Shown: one piece after another, positions 36,685 to 45,045 of the stretch | How positions within the stretch are numbered: position 1 is the stretch's first letter | How the letters are laid out: every line of letters begins with the position of its first letter | Source: Streptomyces sp. ADI96-02 | Lineage (GTDB): Bacteria; Actinomycetota; Actinomycetes; Streptomycetales; Streptomycetaceae | DNA length: 64,000 nt | Assembly (NCBI RefSeq): GCF_003846185.1 | Contig: NZ_ML123035.1 | Location: 1-64,000 of the forward strand | Reading direction: 5' to 3' | The notes under the pieces: model-generated | What the model was told of the DNA's origin: nothing | Seen by the model: only the letters and a program-made list of their open reading frames with translations | The model's database searches: none | Program-made: the position numbers and the translations under genes

Positions 36685-37242
36685 TCAGCCGAGAAGGCCG
36701 ATGTGGGAGACGTATGCGTAGCTGCGGTGGTCGGAGTCCAGGTCGCTGATCTCCCACTCCCACTGGTGCTCCAGTTCGAGGAAGTTCTGGCTGGCCCAGG
36801 CCTGCACGATCGGGCCCCAGCGGTAGATGTTCTTGTTCCTCACCCGCAGTGGGCGCCGATGGCGGGCTTCGACGCCCTCCTGGTCGACGGGATGGATCTC
36901 GATGCGGGTTCCGCCGCCGGCGTTGAGGTAGCGGGTCAGCCACGGGGCAATGTTGTGGCGCCGTAGGTCCCGGAAGGCATGCCGCACGCGTTGCTGTGTG
37001 TCCAGGTCCGGCACGTGGTCCGTCGACAACCACTGAGTGAGAGCGGACGGATCCGTTGTGATGTGGTGGGATTGAAGGGCCACTGCTGCACCCTTCCTCG
37101 AGGACAGGTACTTCACCGCTTGCTCCAGGCGTTCCCGGTCGTTACGGGTCCATTCGACGTCGTCGAAGACTCGCACGTCCAACGTCTTGGCAAGGGCTCG
37201 TCCTCCTTCGAGGCCCTCGGCGCCCAGTTCTCCGAATCCCAT
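36685..37242 (-). CDS. Unknown protein at the head of the transposase operon (185 aa)
   Basis: ATG 37242 has CAGGAG at 6 bases. The protein is helical in the first half (DDVEWTRNDRERLEQAVKYL) and carries a C-terminal WEWEISDLDSDHRSYAYVSH. It occupies the TnsA endonuclease position but lacks the Glu, Asp and Lys of TnsA. It begins 69 bases before the transposase and probably shares its promoter. Confidence 0.65.
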   Translation of the reverse strand: MGFGELGAEGLEGGRALAKTLDVRVFDDVEWTRNDRERLEQAVKYLSSRKGAAVALQSHHITTDPSALTQWLSTDHVPDLDTQQRVRHAFRDLRRHNIAPWLTRYLNAGGGTRIEIHPVDQEGVEARHRRPLRVRNKNIYRWGPIVQAWASQNFLELEHQWEWEISDLDSDHRSYAYVSHIGLLG

Positions 37243-38117
37243 CGCGTGCTCCTGTGTGTCGTTTGCTGTGCGGAATTGAACGGCACAGCGCGTGGTCGGT
37301 CCGCTGTGTGACGCCAGAGGCACAGGCAGGGCAAGTGGCGTGGGCCGTTGCCGGTGACGTGTTGTTTCACACCGGATGGCAGGACGATATGCCAGCACTC
37401 GGTTCGCTAACCGTTACGCGGACGTTGCGCGAGCGACCGCGCAACGCGCGTAGTCAATGACCTGAGAATCGTTCATTTCTGAACCATCGCAAAATTCGCC
37501 TTAGGGACGCCGAAGGAACAAAGCGGTTACGGCGTGGAAGCAGAGATGCGCGGCGCACAGCCCGCAGCTGCTGCCACGGTCGGCTCAAAAGCCTAGGTGG
37601 GAGTGGGGTTGGCAGATGTTCTGCGGTGTCGCGCAGGAGGGTTGCCACACGACTCAGGAAGTGGGGTCAGGCCGATCATTCGTTGTTTCGCGTGGCGATA
37701 GGGATGGACGCCAAGCCGACTGGTGGGCCAAAAGGGCCGTCACCGTAGTACCCACCACTGACAACACGTGCGACTACCAGAAAGTAACCTGATCACCCGT
37801 CACTATATTTGGCGGAAACGCACTCTGCTTTGGCTTTATATCAACCCGTTAGGGGAATGCGTGTTCGATGTTCCGCATCGCGCGGGTGCGCAACTACGTA
37901 GTGACCTGAAGGCCTGAACCCCGTCCCGCTGTACGCCGATAATTAATGGCTTGTAAACGCGCCTTGGACCACTCTCCTTTCACTCACACATTGAAGAATC
38001 AGGGGTCTCTCGAGCTGCACGGGCACACATCACTTCCTTCCGTCTGGCCGGTTTCATTCCCTTCAGGAAGAGAGGAAACGATTCGCTCCTGACCCGTTGT
38101 CAGAGGTAGCCACAACG
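37243..38117. other. Long non-coding, AT-richer region beside the transposase operon
   Basis: About 870 bases lack a protein-like frame. G+C falls clearly, especially at 37455-37510 and 37780-37960, where motifs such as GTTCATTTCTGAAC (an inverted repeat near 37475-37488), CACTATATTTGG and ATAATTAATGG occur. It should hold the promoters of the divergent genes at 37242 and 38118. An element end with transposase-binding sites could also be here, but I could not find matching terminal repeats on the other side. Confidence 0.4.
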
Positions 38118-39149
38118 ATGAATCGCATGAGTCTCACTTCCTGCCTGAAGGACCCCGCCTCCGCCATCTCGCGCTTCTTGGCGGAACACCTCCCCTTCCC
38201 TGACGTCGTGCTGTGCGACTACCGCGATCGCCTGGCCCAATACTCACCTCCGATCAAGCCCGCGCCTGAAGCGGGCCGGCGCGCCGAGTACCGGATGCTG
38301 GGGCACACCATCGACCACCGGCTCCGTATCAGCCTCGGTGTGCCCACCGGTCAGCCGATCCGGGAGGGTGTGGTGCGCGCCGCGCTCGACGACGACGGGT
38401 GGCCCAGCATGGAAGTCATCGGGACCGTGCAGGCGGCGGGGCAGGTGCTGCTGGAGGAACTGTCCCGGTACGAGGACGCTGATGGTCGGCCGCTCGCCCT
38501 CGACGACGCATCCGAAGACCGTCTCGTGCGTCTGTGCCACGTCGCCTCCAGTTTCGAAGCGATCTTCCGCTGTGTGGGGTGGGTACGCGGCAACAATCTC
38601 GGTTCAACCCGCCCCGGGGACACCCTCGATGACATCGCCGCCGCGGTGCCCGATTACGTGGTGGCCGACATCCGCAGCCAGATGCGGCTGGCCGGCACGT
38701 CGGGCCCGTTCGACCGCTTCATCAAGCTGCCCGCCGCTGCACGGATCGGCGGCCCCGTGTTCGACGGCAGTCGCGATGTCGGCGGAGCGGACGCCGACTT
38801 CATCCTCGACAGGCAGCTGATCGACTGCAAAGCGACCATCCGGCCGGAGCGGATGAGCCGGGCCGAGATCTACCAGCTCGCCGGCTATCTCCTGCTCGAC
38901 TACAGCGACGCCTACGCCGTCACAGATGTAGGACTGTACCTGTCCCGGCAAGGCGCGCTCATCGACTGGAGCGTGCAGGACTTCCTGGATCTTCAAGGAT
39001 GCCGACTCACGTTGCCTGAGCTACGGGCAGCATGCCAGCACGCATTGACCGAGGGCTCCGCCGGCGCGCCCGCGCCCGCGGAAGCGATGCGGCGCCCGCT
39101 CCCCCGCCCCCGCAACGCGCCTGCCGTACAGGAGAGCCTCTTCGACTGA
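38118..39149 (+). CDS. Unknown protein with nuclease-like D-x-DCKA motif (343 aa)
   Basis: I chose ATG 38118, with AGAGGT ten bases upstream; a TTG at 38097 and an ATG at 38127 are alternatives. The first 170 residues are helical. Residues 225-275 contain GGADADFILDRQLIDCKATI, then RAEIYQLAGYLLLDYSDAY, the order of a PD-(D/E)XK fold (Asp, then D-C-K, then a Tyr/Gln helix). The C-terminal 40 residues are Pro/Arg-rich. It reads away from the transposase operon. A nuclease role is inferred from the motif only. Confidence 0.7.
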   Translation: MNRMSLTSCLKDPASAISRFLAEHLPFPDVVLCDYRDRLAQYSPPIKPAPEAGRRAEYRMLGHTIDHRLRISLGVPTGQPIREGVVRAALDDDGWPSMEVIGTVQAAGQVLLEELSRYEDADGRPLALDDASEDRLVRLCHVASSFEAIFRCVGWVRGNNLGSTRPGDTLDDIAAAVPDYVVADIRSQMRLAGTSGPFDRFIKLPAAARIGGPVFDGSRDVGGADADFILDRQLIDCKATIRPERMSRAEIYQLAGYLLLDYSDAYAVTDVGLYLSRQGALIDWSVQDFLDLQGCRLTLPELRAACQHALTEGSAGAPAPAEAMRRPLPRPRNAPAVQESLFD

Positions 39150-39339
39150 AATTGCTGGCCGGAGGCGGGGCTGGGTGGGTGCTCAACCACAACGCACGCC
39201 ACGTCTCCGGTCAGACGTTGGCGCGGCCGTCGGCCCGTCGCGTCGCGCGGGCCTTCGGACACCCAACCTGTTGGACATCTCAGGTCTGCCGGGCTGCACG
39301 GGGCTCTCGTCGACGTAGCGGCCGACAGCCGCTTTGTGC

Positions 39340-39933
39340 CTACCGGGCAGGCAGCCTGCGAGAGTCGAAGACCGTGCCTGCGAGAGGATCGGTCGGCTTT
39401 TCGAACCTGGTGACCTCGCGAAGCATGTGGGTCCTGATCACCTCCCTGGGTGCGAAGTAGGCGTTTGCCCGGTCCCGCAGTTGGTCCAGTGGTGCGTGGG
39501 CGGGGTTCAGCAACGCGCTGCGCACTGCGGACTCCACGGAGCGCATGGCGCGGGCCAGTTCGCTGTCGAGCAGCTCATAGCCTGCGTGTACCGCTCGAGC
39601 GAGGGCGCTCTCGGCAGCAGACCTGAGCGGCTCGCTCTTCTCGTCGAAGTCGTCGACAGGAAGCACTCTGCCTGCCTGGGCGTCCTCCAAGACGCGGACG
39701 AGGAAGGTAAGCCACGCACGACAGCACACGCCGGCGTCGTTGACGACGTCAATTCTCCGTGCGATAGCGTCCTCCAGCCTCTGCCTGCTGTCGACGCGTT
39801 CTTTTCTGCGCTGAACAGTCAGAGGGCCGATCGTCGCAGCCAGCGCTGCGATCAGGGCAGCAGCGACTGCCCCCAGCAAACCGATCTTCGCGGCATCCAC
39901 CAGGCCACAGTAGCCAACGCTCGCCCGCACCAC
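39340..39933 (-). CDS. Membrane-anchored protein with coiled coil (197 aa)
   Basis: The start is GTG 39933 or a following GTG; ribosome site weak. One N-terminal transmembrane helix (KIGLLGAVAAALIAALAATI) is followed by RRKERVDSRQRLEDAIARR, a coiled coil. The remaining helices contain Leu/Ala repeats and DQLRDRANAYFAPREVIRTH. Composition suits a real gene. Function unknown. Confidence 0.6.
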   Translation of the reverse strand: MVRASVGYCGLVDAAKIGLLGAVAAALIAALAATIGPLTVQRRKERVDSRQRLEDAIARRIDVVNDAGVCCRAWLTFLVRVLEDAQAGRVLPVDDFDEKSEPLRSAAESALARAVHAGYELLDSELARAMRSVESAVRSALLNPAHAPLDQLRDRANAYFAPREVIRTHMLREVTRFEKPTDPLAGTVFDSRRLPAR

Positions 39934-40184
39934 GCTCTCGATGCATCCGCCAGGGACTCACTGTCCGGCGCATCGGCTGCGTGCAGCCAAGCGCGCCCTC
40001 CGGGAGCTGCCTAACGCAACCGGCCGCCCAGGTGACATCGGTGTGCCAGTCCGGCCTTCGCGACTTCCCGATCCGAAGCCGCCGACCCACCGGTCAAGGG
40101 GCCCAACACCCATGAGAGCGCCCGGCGAAGCGCGATCCAGCACCTGACCCACAGTATCCAAGACCGGTCTCGTGACCGGACCGG

Positions 40185-40496
40185 TCAGCGCCGTTGGCTG
40201 GCGAGCACGGTGAGGTAGTGCTCGTACTGGTCAGGAGTCAGGCGCTGACCGGACCATCCGTGGCAGAAGAAGCAGCGGGGCCCGTTCCAAACCCAGAAGC
40301 TGTTCAGGTCGAGGAGCTGGGCCAGGGTCATCCGCTCAGTGTCCAGGGTGAGTGAGCGGCCGTGTCGGCAGCCCCCGCCTCCGGCGTGGGAGCGGCCCTG
40401 GTAGTGGCCGCTGAGGTTGGAGCCGTACACCCACACCTCGGCCAGCACCGGGCTCGCCACGAACGGAGGGGGCGGCTGCGCCGGCATCGGGTGCAC
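40185..40496 (-). CDS. Small Cys/His-containing protein (103 aa)
   Basis: The start is GTG 40496 or ATG 40487. The second half reads like a folded domain: SLTLDTERMTLAQLLDLNSF, then GPRCFFCHGWSGQRLTPDQY, with Cys-x2-Cys-His that may bind zinc. The Pro-rich N terminus may be upstream sequence. It is divergent from the HEPN-like gene at 40598. Confidence 0.5.
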   Translation of the reverse strand: MHPMPAQPPPPFVASPVLAEVWVYGSNLSGHYQGRSHAGGGGCRHGRSLTLDTERMTLAQLLDLNSFWVWNGPRCFFCHGWSGQRLTPDQYEHYLTVLASQRR

Positions 40497-40597
40497 TCGT
40501 GCCGGGCTCGAGCTCTACACCACCTTCAAGGGTGTGCGCAATCCACTACCCGCCAGCAGTGGGCCGCTTGTTGCACAGCGGTGGCAGACTGCAGTCC

Positions 40598-42478
40598 ATG
40601 GGTGAGGGCAAGAGTGAGGTGCGCACTACACGGACGTGGGCTGATGAGGTGGCGCAGGTCCTACGGAGCAACAGATTGCACTCCGCGGAGAGGGAGCTGA
40701 CCTGGCCGGAGGCGCTGGAACAGCTGCGTGCGCGGGCTGGCGACGGTCCCTACACCGGGCAGCAGCGGCAGCCTTGGGAAGCGACCATTTCCGATCTCAC
40801 GCATGCGGCTGTCCAGTTGGGTCCGGCGGTACGACAACAGTTGGAGCCTCGTCTCTCCGAGCTCCTTTCCGCTCTGTCGACGCCACCGAACGCCAGCGCC
40901 ACAGACCGCATCGCCAAGGCGGCGCGGCTGGCTGATGAGCTGCTCATGCAGGCTGATAGTGGGCAGTTGCTGCCCGCGGCGTGGCAGGACTTGGTGGGCT
41001 CGGCACGCGATGATGTCGGCTTCGACGCACTCAACGGGTGCCGAAAACTGCTGTACGTGTTGTTGCAGCGTTCACAGCAGCGAGCCGAACAGGTGTGCAG
41101 CCAGTTGTCCGGGGTGATGCGCGATGACGCAGTGTCCGTACAGGGGGCCCAGCTGCGGCTGGGTGATCTCGATGTCTCTGCACCGTGGAGAGACATCGCG
41201 GGTTGTGCGGCCGGCTGGAGCCCACAGGCACGCGCTGATCTGTGCGAGCGGCTGGTGGTGACTCAGCCCCTCACGGCCCATCACGTGGTATGGCACGCAT
41301 TCAGACGGGCAGCGATCAGCAGGATGGTCGAGGAATACGGGCCCGTTACGTTGTACGACAGCGAGTGGTTGCGCGGGAACCTGCTCAAGGACGGGCCCTT
41401 CAGGGGCGATCTCCCTGCCGAGACAAGAGCCGACGACGGCTTCTTTCCCGCTGAGATGCTGCCCGAGGGGAAGGATGTGGTGATAGCCAGAGTCGATTTG
41501 GGTTCCGGAGCAAGGGCCGACGCTCCGGCCGACTCCCGAGTCTTGGTGCAGTCGTTGATTCTGGCAGCCACATTCCCCGAAGACCAGCACGGCTGGGAGC
41601 TCTACGAGGGCTACATACATGTCGCCGATGGTGCCTGCGGCTGGAAGGTTTTCAGTCTGCTCGACGAGGACATCGACGCCCGGATGCCTTACGGGCCGAT
41701 GGACATCACTGCGAAGCGCCTGTCCGAAATGGCACCGCGCGTAGCTCCGCACCTGGCTTCCGGGCTTGCGAACGTGTCCGGTGTAGTCGATGCCATCGGC
41801 TGGTGGAAGGCCTCGGGAGTGCAGCCTCCGCACGCGTCAGTACTGCTGGATGTGCGCATCCTGGAGACCGTGGCGACGGCGGTGTGCGGGCACGGCCAGA
41901 CCTGGTACGGATATCTCGACGCCTTCCACAAGAACTCATGGATCCGTCGCTCCATGACATCCGAGCTGTTCGATGTGGTGTGGCATGCGCGCGATGACCT
42001 CCACGGGTGGAGCCCGCAGGAACAGGAAGCGATCACCACGATCCATGACAAACTGCTGCGTCATCGAAACTGGGAATCTCGCGCTGACATGGCCCAGGTA
42101 GCTGTCGAACTTCCCTCCTTGGCAGCAGCTCTCCCAGAGCACACCCTGCAGCATCGCCGGACCGCTGCTGCAGCCCACCGGATATCAACCCCTGCCGGCG
42201 TACGCGTCTGGTACACGGACCTGGAGAACCGGTGGACGCGAACCCTGGGCCGCCTGCGGCTGGTCCGCAACGCCCTCGCCCACGGCGGCCCAGTCACCGC
42301 GGCCGCCGCAGCCAGCGTCGCCCCAGTCGTGCACCAACTAGCGGGAGGGGCACTGCTGTCCAGCCTCACCGCACTCGCAGAAGGAACGCCTGTAGCTGAT
42401 CAGCACGAGGCGCACCGCGATCGATGCGATGCGTGGGCCCGGGACCGTCTGTCAGGCAGCACGGCCTACAAGCCCTAG
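40598..42478 (+). CDS. HEPN-motif protein 1 (626 aa)
   Basis: I chose ATG 40598 (GEGKSEVRTTRTWADEV); the frame upstream is not protein-like. No clear ribosome site is seen. The bulk is helical. Near the C terminus (about 568-590) TLGRLRLVRNALAHGGPV carries R-N-A-L-A-H, the R-x4-H catalytic motif of HEPN ribonucleases, in the typical LRN-x3-H context. Earlier parts show no other signature. HEPN proteins dimerise and cut RNA, often tRNA or mRNA, in toxin and abortive-infection systems. It ends 288 bases from a second HEPN-motif gene on the other strand. Confidence 0.7.
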   Translation: MGEGKSEVRTTRTWADEVAQVLRSNRLHSAERELTWPEALEQLRARAGDGPYTGQQRQPWEATISDLTHAAVQLGPAVRQQLEPRLSELLSALSTPPNASATDRIAKAARLADELLMQADSGQLLPAAWQDLVGSARDDVGFDALNGCRKLLYVLLQRSQQRAEQVCSQLSGVMRDDAVSVQGAQLRLGDLDVSAPWRDIAGCAAGWSPQARADLCERLVVTQPLTAHHVVWHAFRRAAISRMVEEYGPVTLYDSEWLRGNLLKDGPFRGDLPAETRADDGFFPAEMLPEGKDVVIARVDLGSGARADAPADSRVLVQSLILAATFPEDQHGWELYEGYIHVADGACGWKVFSLLDEDIDARMPYGPMDITAKRLSEMAPRVAPHLASGLANVSGVVDAIGWWKASGVQPPHASVLLDVRILETVATAVCGHGQTWYGYLDAFHKNSWIRRSMTSELFDVVWHARDDLHGWSPQEQEAITTIHDKLLRHRNWESRADMAQVAVELPSLAAALPEHTLQHRRTAAAAHRISTPAGVRVWYTDLENRWTRTLGRLRLVRNALAHGGPVTAAAAASVAPVVHQLAGGALLSSLTALAEGTPVADQHEAHRDRCDAWARDRLSGSTAYKP

Positions 42479-42621
42479 CAGCTGACTGCCGCGATCTTCG
42501 TCACTGGCAAGCGGCCGGCCCGCGCCCGAGTCCGCGCCGGCGCTCCAACGGACGCTTACCGCAGGGCGAGCACACAACAGGAAGCCAGAACCTCAGCCAG
42601 CAGATCCTCCGCTAAGCTCTT

Positions 42622-42706
42622 TCCAGGGCCGGTCACTTCGGGTGTAGTGACTCGCAATCACTCCGGCCCACCTGGGAGAGACCAGGGTTCGAGTCCCTGT
42701 CCGCTG
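42622..42706. other. tRNA-like sequence, probably a relic
   Basis: A perfect T-arm (CAGGG, TTCGAGT, CCCTG at 42683-42699) is followed by TCCGCTG. Upstream, an anticodon-like arm AGTGA-CTCGCAA-TCACT (42646-42662) has T33 and would present CGC. However, there is no partner for the 3' acceptor strand, and 20 bases separate the arms. The motif CTGGGAGAG just before the T-arm looks like a D-loop. GGCCGG/CCGGCC (42629-42634 and 42663-42668) offers a different fold. It may be a decayed tRNA gene or an integration site. Confidence 0.4.
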
Positions 42707-42765
42707 TGCGGGTCGTCCAATAGGCAAAGACACTCCCTTCCTTCCTCATCTGTCCGTCTTTCACG

Positions 42766-44805
42766 TCACAGTCGGTCGTGTCCGTTCGATGTGGGGCTGG
42801 TCAGGTGTGTGAACTGCAGGCCCACCACGGCAGCGTCTGCCTCGAGATGACGGATCACGTCCTGCTGCCGTTTTGCTAGTTCGGTGATCACTCGGTGTGC
42901 TGTCCAGGTGGCTTCCGGAAGTTGAGCCGAACTGGCCACCGCATACCAGTTACCCAGCACTTCCAGTGTGAGATCGAGAGTTCCGCGGGCCCCATGAACG
43001 TCATGGCTGTCCGCGACCGACGCGAAAACCCCTTGGTGCAGTGCTGTGTTGCGCAGCACGTACATCCAGCTGAGCTGAGCTCGGCAGCGTTCTTCGGCGT
43101 CCCTGAGCCATGCTGCGCACTGCTTCGGGCTGCTCATGCGGGCTCGCCAGACGTCGATGTCATAGGCGGGCAGGCCGTGCAGGACGGTCCTCAGGCGTGA
43201 CAGGGCTGCTGAGCCGATCTTCACTTCCTGAGCGGCTCCGGGTGGCTCGGCAAGCAAGTCGGCCCACCGATTGAGGTCGCTCAGCAGGCCATGGCCGTTG
43301 ACCTGGGCTGCTCGGTCGATTTCGTTCAGCGGCTGGAGATACAGGTTGTCGGCGTCTGCCGCCTCCAGTTCGGCAGTGGCCGCTCGGCCACGCGCCTCCC
43401 GCAGTTGCTGTTCCAGGGCCGACTGAGCGCCCTTCTTGGCGAGGTGCCGCTCCAAGCCCTCCACAGCACGACCGGTCCCCGCCGCACGCTCCGTCACCTC
43501 GCCATGGATCGCGCTGGCGACACGACGCACGCACTGATGGGAACTGAGCAGCTGCTGGCGCATTGCCTGAAGGCTGAGAGCGCGGGCGAGTTCCACATGA
43601 GCGGCACTGTCGTTGTAGCCGTGACGGATTCCGGCCGCTTCGATGGCGGCCCAGGACAGGGCTGCGCTGGTGAGTGGTGAGGAGGTGGAACGTGCGATGT
43701 GGGCCATGCGGAGGCATTCGCGGATTTCCGCAGGCCAGTGCCTGGTCAGTGGCCACGCAGTGTCGACCGTGGGCCCTCGAGAGGTGTAACGACGCGAGCG
43801 GTCGTCTGACTCCTCGAAGACCAACGTCTCGGGCGCCAGGCGCAGTTCGGCAAGCCGGTGGCCCGCGACATAAGTGTCGAGCGCCTCTTCAATCCGTCGC
43901 CTGGCCAGGTGAACGGCGACGCCCCGGTCAGGTGCCATGACGGACAAGGTCAACAGGACGGCAGCAGCAGCGCGTTCCCCTTCCCGTGGGTCCTCGCCAG
44001 GGTGACGGCCGTGTAGCGCTGCGAACTTCCTCAACTTCGCGGTCCCCTGGCTCCAGCCGTCCGGTGCCTTCTTGCCGATTGGAAACTGCCGGACATTGGT
44101 GTCGGCGTCGAACAGCTGGCCAAGCCCGGCCAAGGTGCGGGCACCCTCCACGACGGCAGCCACCCGGATCTGGCGATGCGCTGGCCGCAGCACCGAGAGT
44201 AGTCCCTGCCCGCAAGGCGCTTTCCGAAGGAAGCGCTGCAGATCCGCAACCAGGCATTCATAGTCTCGTCCACGCCACACGGCGAGACTCGCGACCTCGG
44301 CGATGGCGCGCTCGGCCGCCGTCACAGGCATTGCTGTGTCCCAGGCCTGCTGAAAGAGATCCAGAACGATGCGCTCGATCTTGGGTACGAACGCTGCCAG
44401 CTGATGAGCCAGAACGCCGCAGCGGGACGGCTCTTTGAGATCGTTCCGGCCACGGAACACCATGTCTGCCAGCAGATCGTGGATATCCGCGAGCGGCTGC
44501 TTGGCCGGGATTACAACAGTCTCCAGTGCTAGCACTGACTTTAGGGTTCGCTCAATGACCGTGTAGGCCAGCTTCTCGTTCGGCTGGGCGTCTTTGCTGT
44601 CGCTCGCGCCGGCTCGGGATCGGAGCACAGCTTCGGCGCGGCTGAGGGAGAGTACGGCTGCTCCCCCGGCCGCCGCGTGCTGCGTGGCATACGCACCGGG
44701 ATGCATCGCTCTCAACGTCGCCTGTATCAGCAGTCTTTGATGGCCAGCCAGACCAGCCTCGCTCATGCCGGCGACAAGCTCCGGCTCAGATCCGGGATAG
44801 AACAT
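42766..44805 (-). CDS. HEPN-motif protein 2 (679 aa)
   Basis: The start is ATG 44805, giving MFYPGSEPELVAGM; a second ATG at residue 14 is possible. It is a long helical protein. Near residue 590, QLSWMYVLRNTALHQGVF contains R-N-T-A-L-H, an R-x4-H HEPN motif, with the preceding aromatic/Leu helix typical of ApeA-like HEPN domains. Before it lies a coiled coil (AKKGAQSALEQQLREARG) near 460-480. It converges with HEPN-motif protein 1 over the tRNA-like sequence. Likely an RNase in an abortive-infection or stress system; the sensing part is unknown. Confidence 0.7.
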   Translation of the reverse strand: MFYPGSEPELVAGMSEAGLAGHQRLLIQATLRAMHPGAYATQHAAAGGAAVLSLSRAEAVLRSRAGASDSKDAQPNEKLAYTVIERTLKSVLALETVVIPAKQPLADIHDLLADMVFRGRNDLKEPSRCGVLAHQLAAFVPKIERIVLDLFQQAWDTAMPVTAAERAIAEVASLAVWRGRDYECLVADLQRFLRKAPCGQGLLSVLRPAHRQIRVAAVVEGARTLAGLGQLFDADTNVRQFPIGKKAPDGWSQGTAKLRKFAALHGRHPGEDPREGERAAAAVLLTLSVMAPDRGVAVHLARRRIEEALDTYVAGHRLAELRLAPETLVFEESDDRSRRYTSRGPTVDTAWPLTRHWPAEIRECLRMAHIARSTSSPLTSAALSWAAIEAAGIRHGYNDSAAHVELARALSLQAMRQQLLSSHQCVRRVASAIHGEVTERAAGTGRAVEGLERHLAKKGAQSALEQQLREARGRAATAELEAADADNLYLQPLNEIDRAAQVNGHGLLSDLNRWADLLAEPPGAAQEVKIGSAALSRLRTVLHGLPAYDIDVWRARMSSPKQCAAWLRDAEERCRAQLSWMYVLRNTALHQGVFASVADSHDVHGARGTLDLTLEVLGNWYAVASSAQLPEATWTAHRVITELAKRQQDVIRHLEADAAVVGLQFTHLTSPTSNGHDRL

Positions 44806-45045
44806 CCCCGGACCTTACCCAGTGAACCGAGCCAACAGCACGAGGGCCCGCGTCCCGCACCTCCTGGTCAGGTCAGCCTAAGGCAGCATCTCTCGGCCTT
44901 GCGCTCAGTGCGATCCGGTCCGAAGTCTCCAAGTTCTCCACCTGCGCACCGTACCGAGACATGGTGCCCTTGCTTATTCCCGCTTGCCCCAGCGTGGCCT
45001 GTCGCGCCGCCACCCACAACAGCATCGGCCTGGCTACTGCTCCCT

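Noticed and set aside
36685..37242. TnsA endonuclease
   Set aside because: Gene order suggests it, but the Glu, Asp and Lys residues of TnsA are not found.
42622..42706. A functional tRNA-Ala (CGC) gene
   Set aside because: T-arm and anticodon-like arm are good, but no 5' acceptor strand pairs with TCCGCTG and spacing between arms is wrong for alanine; kept only as tRNA-like.
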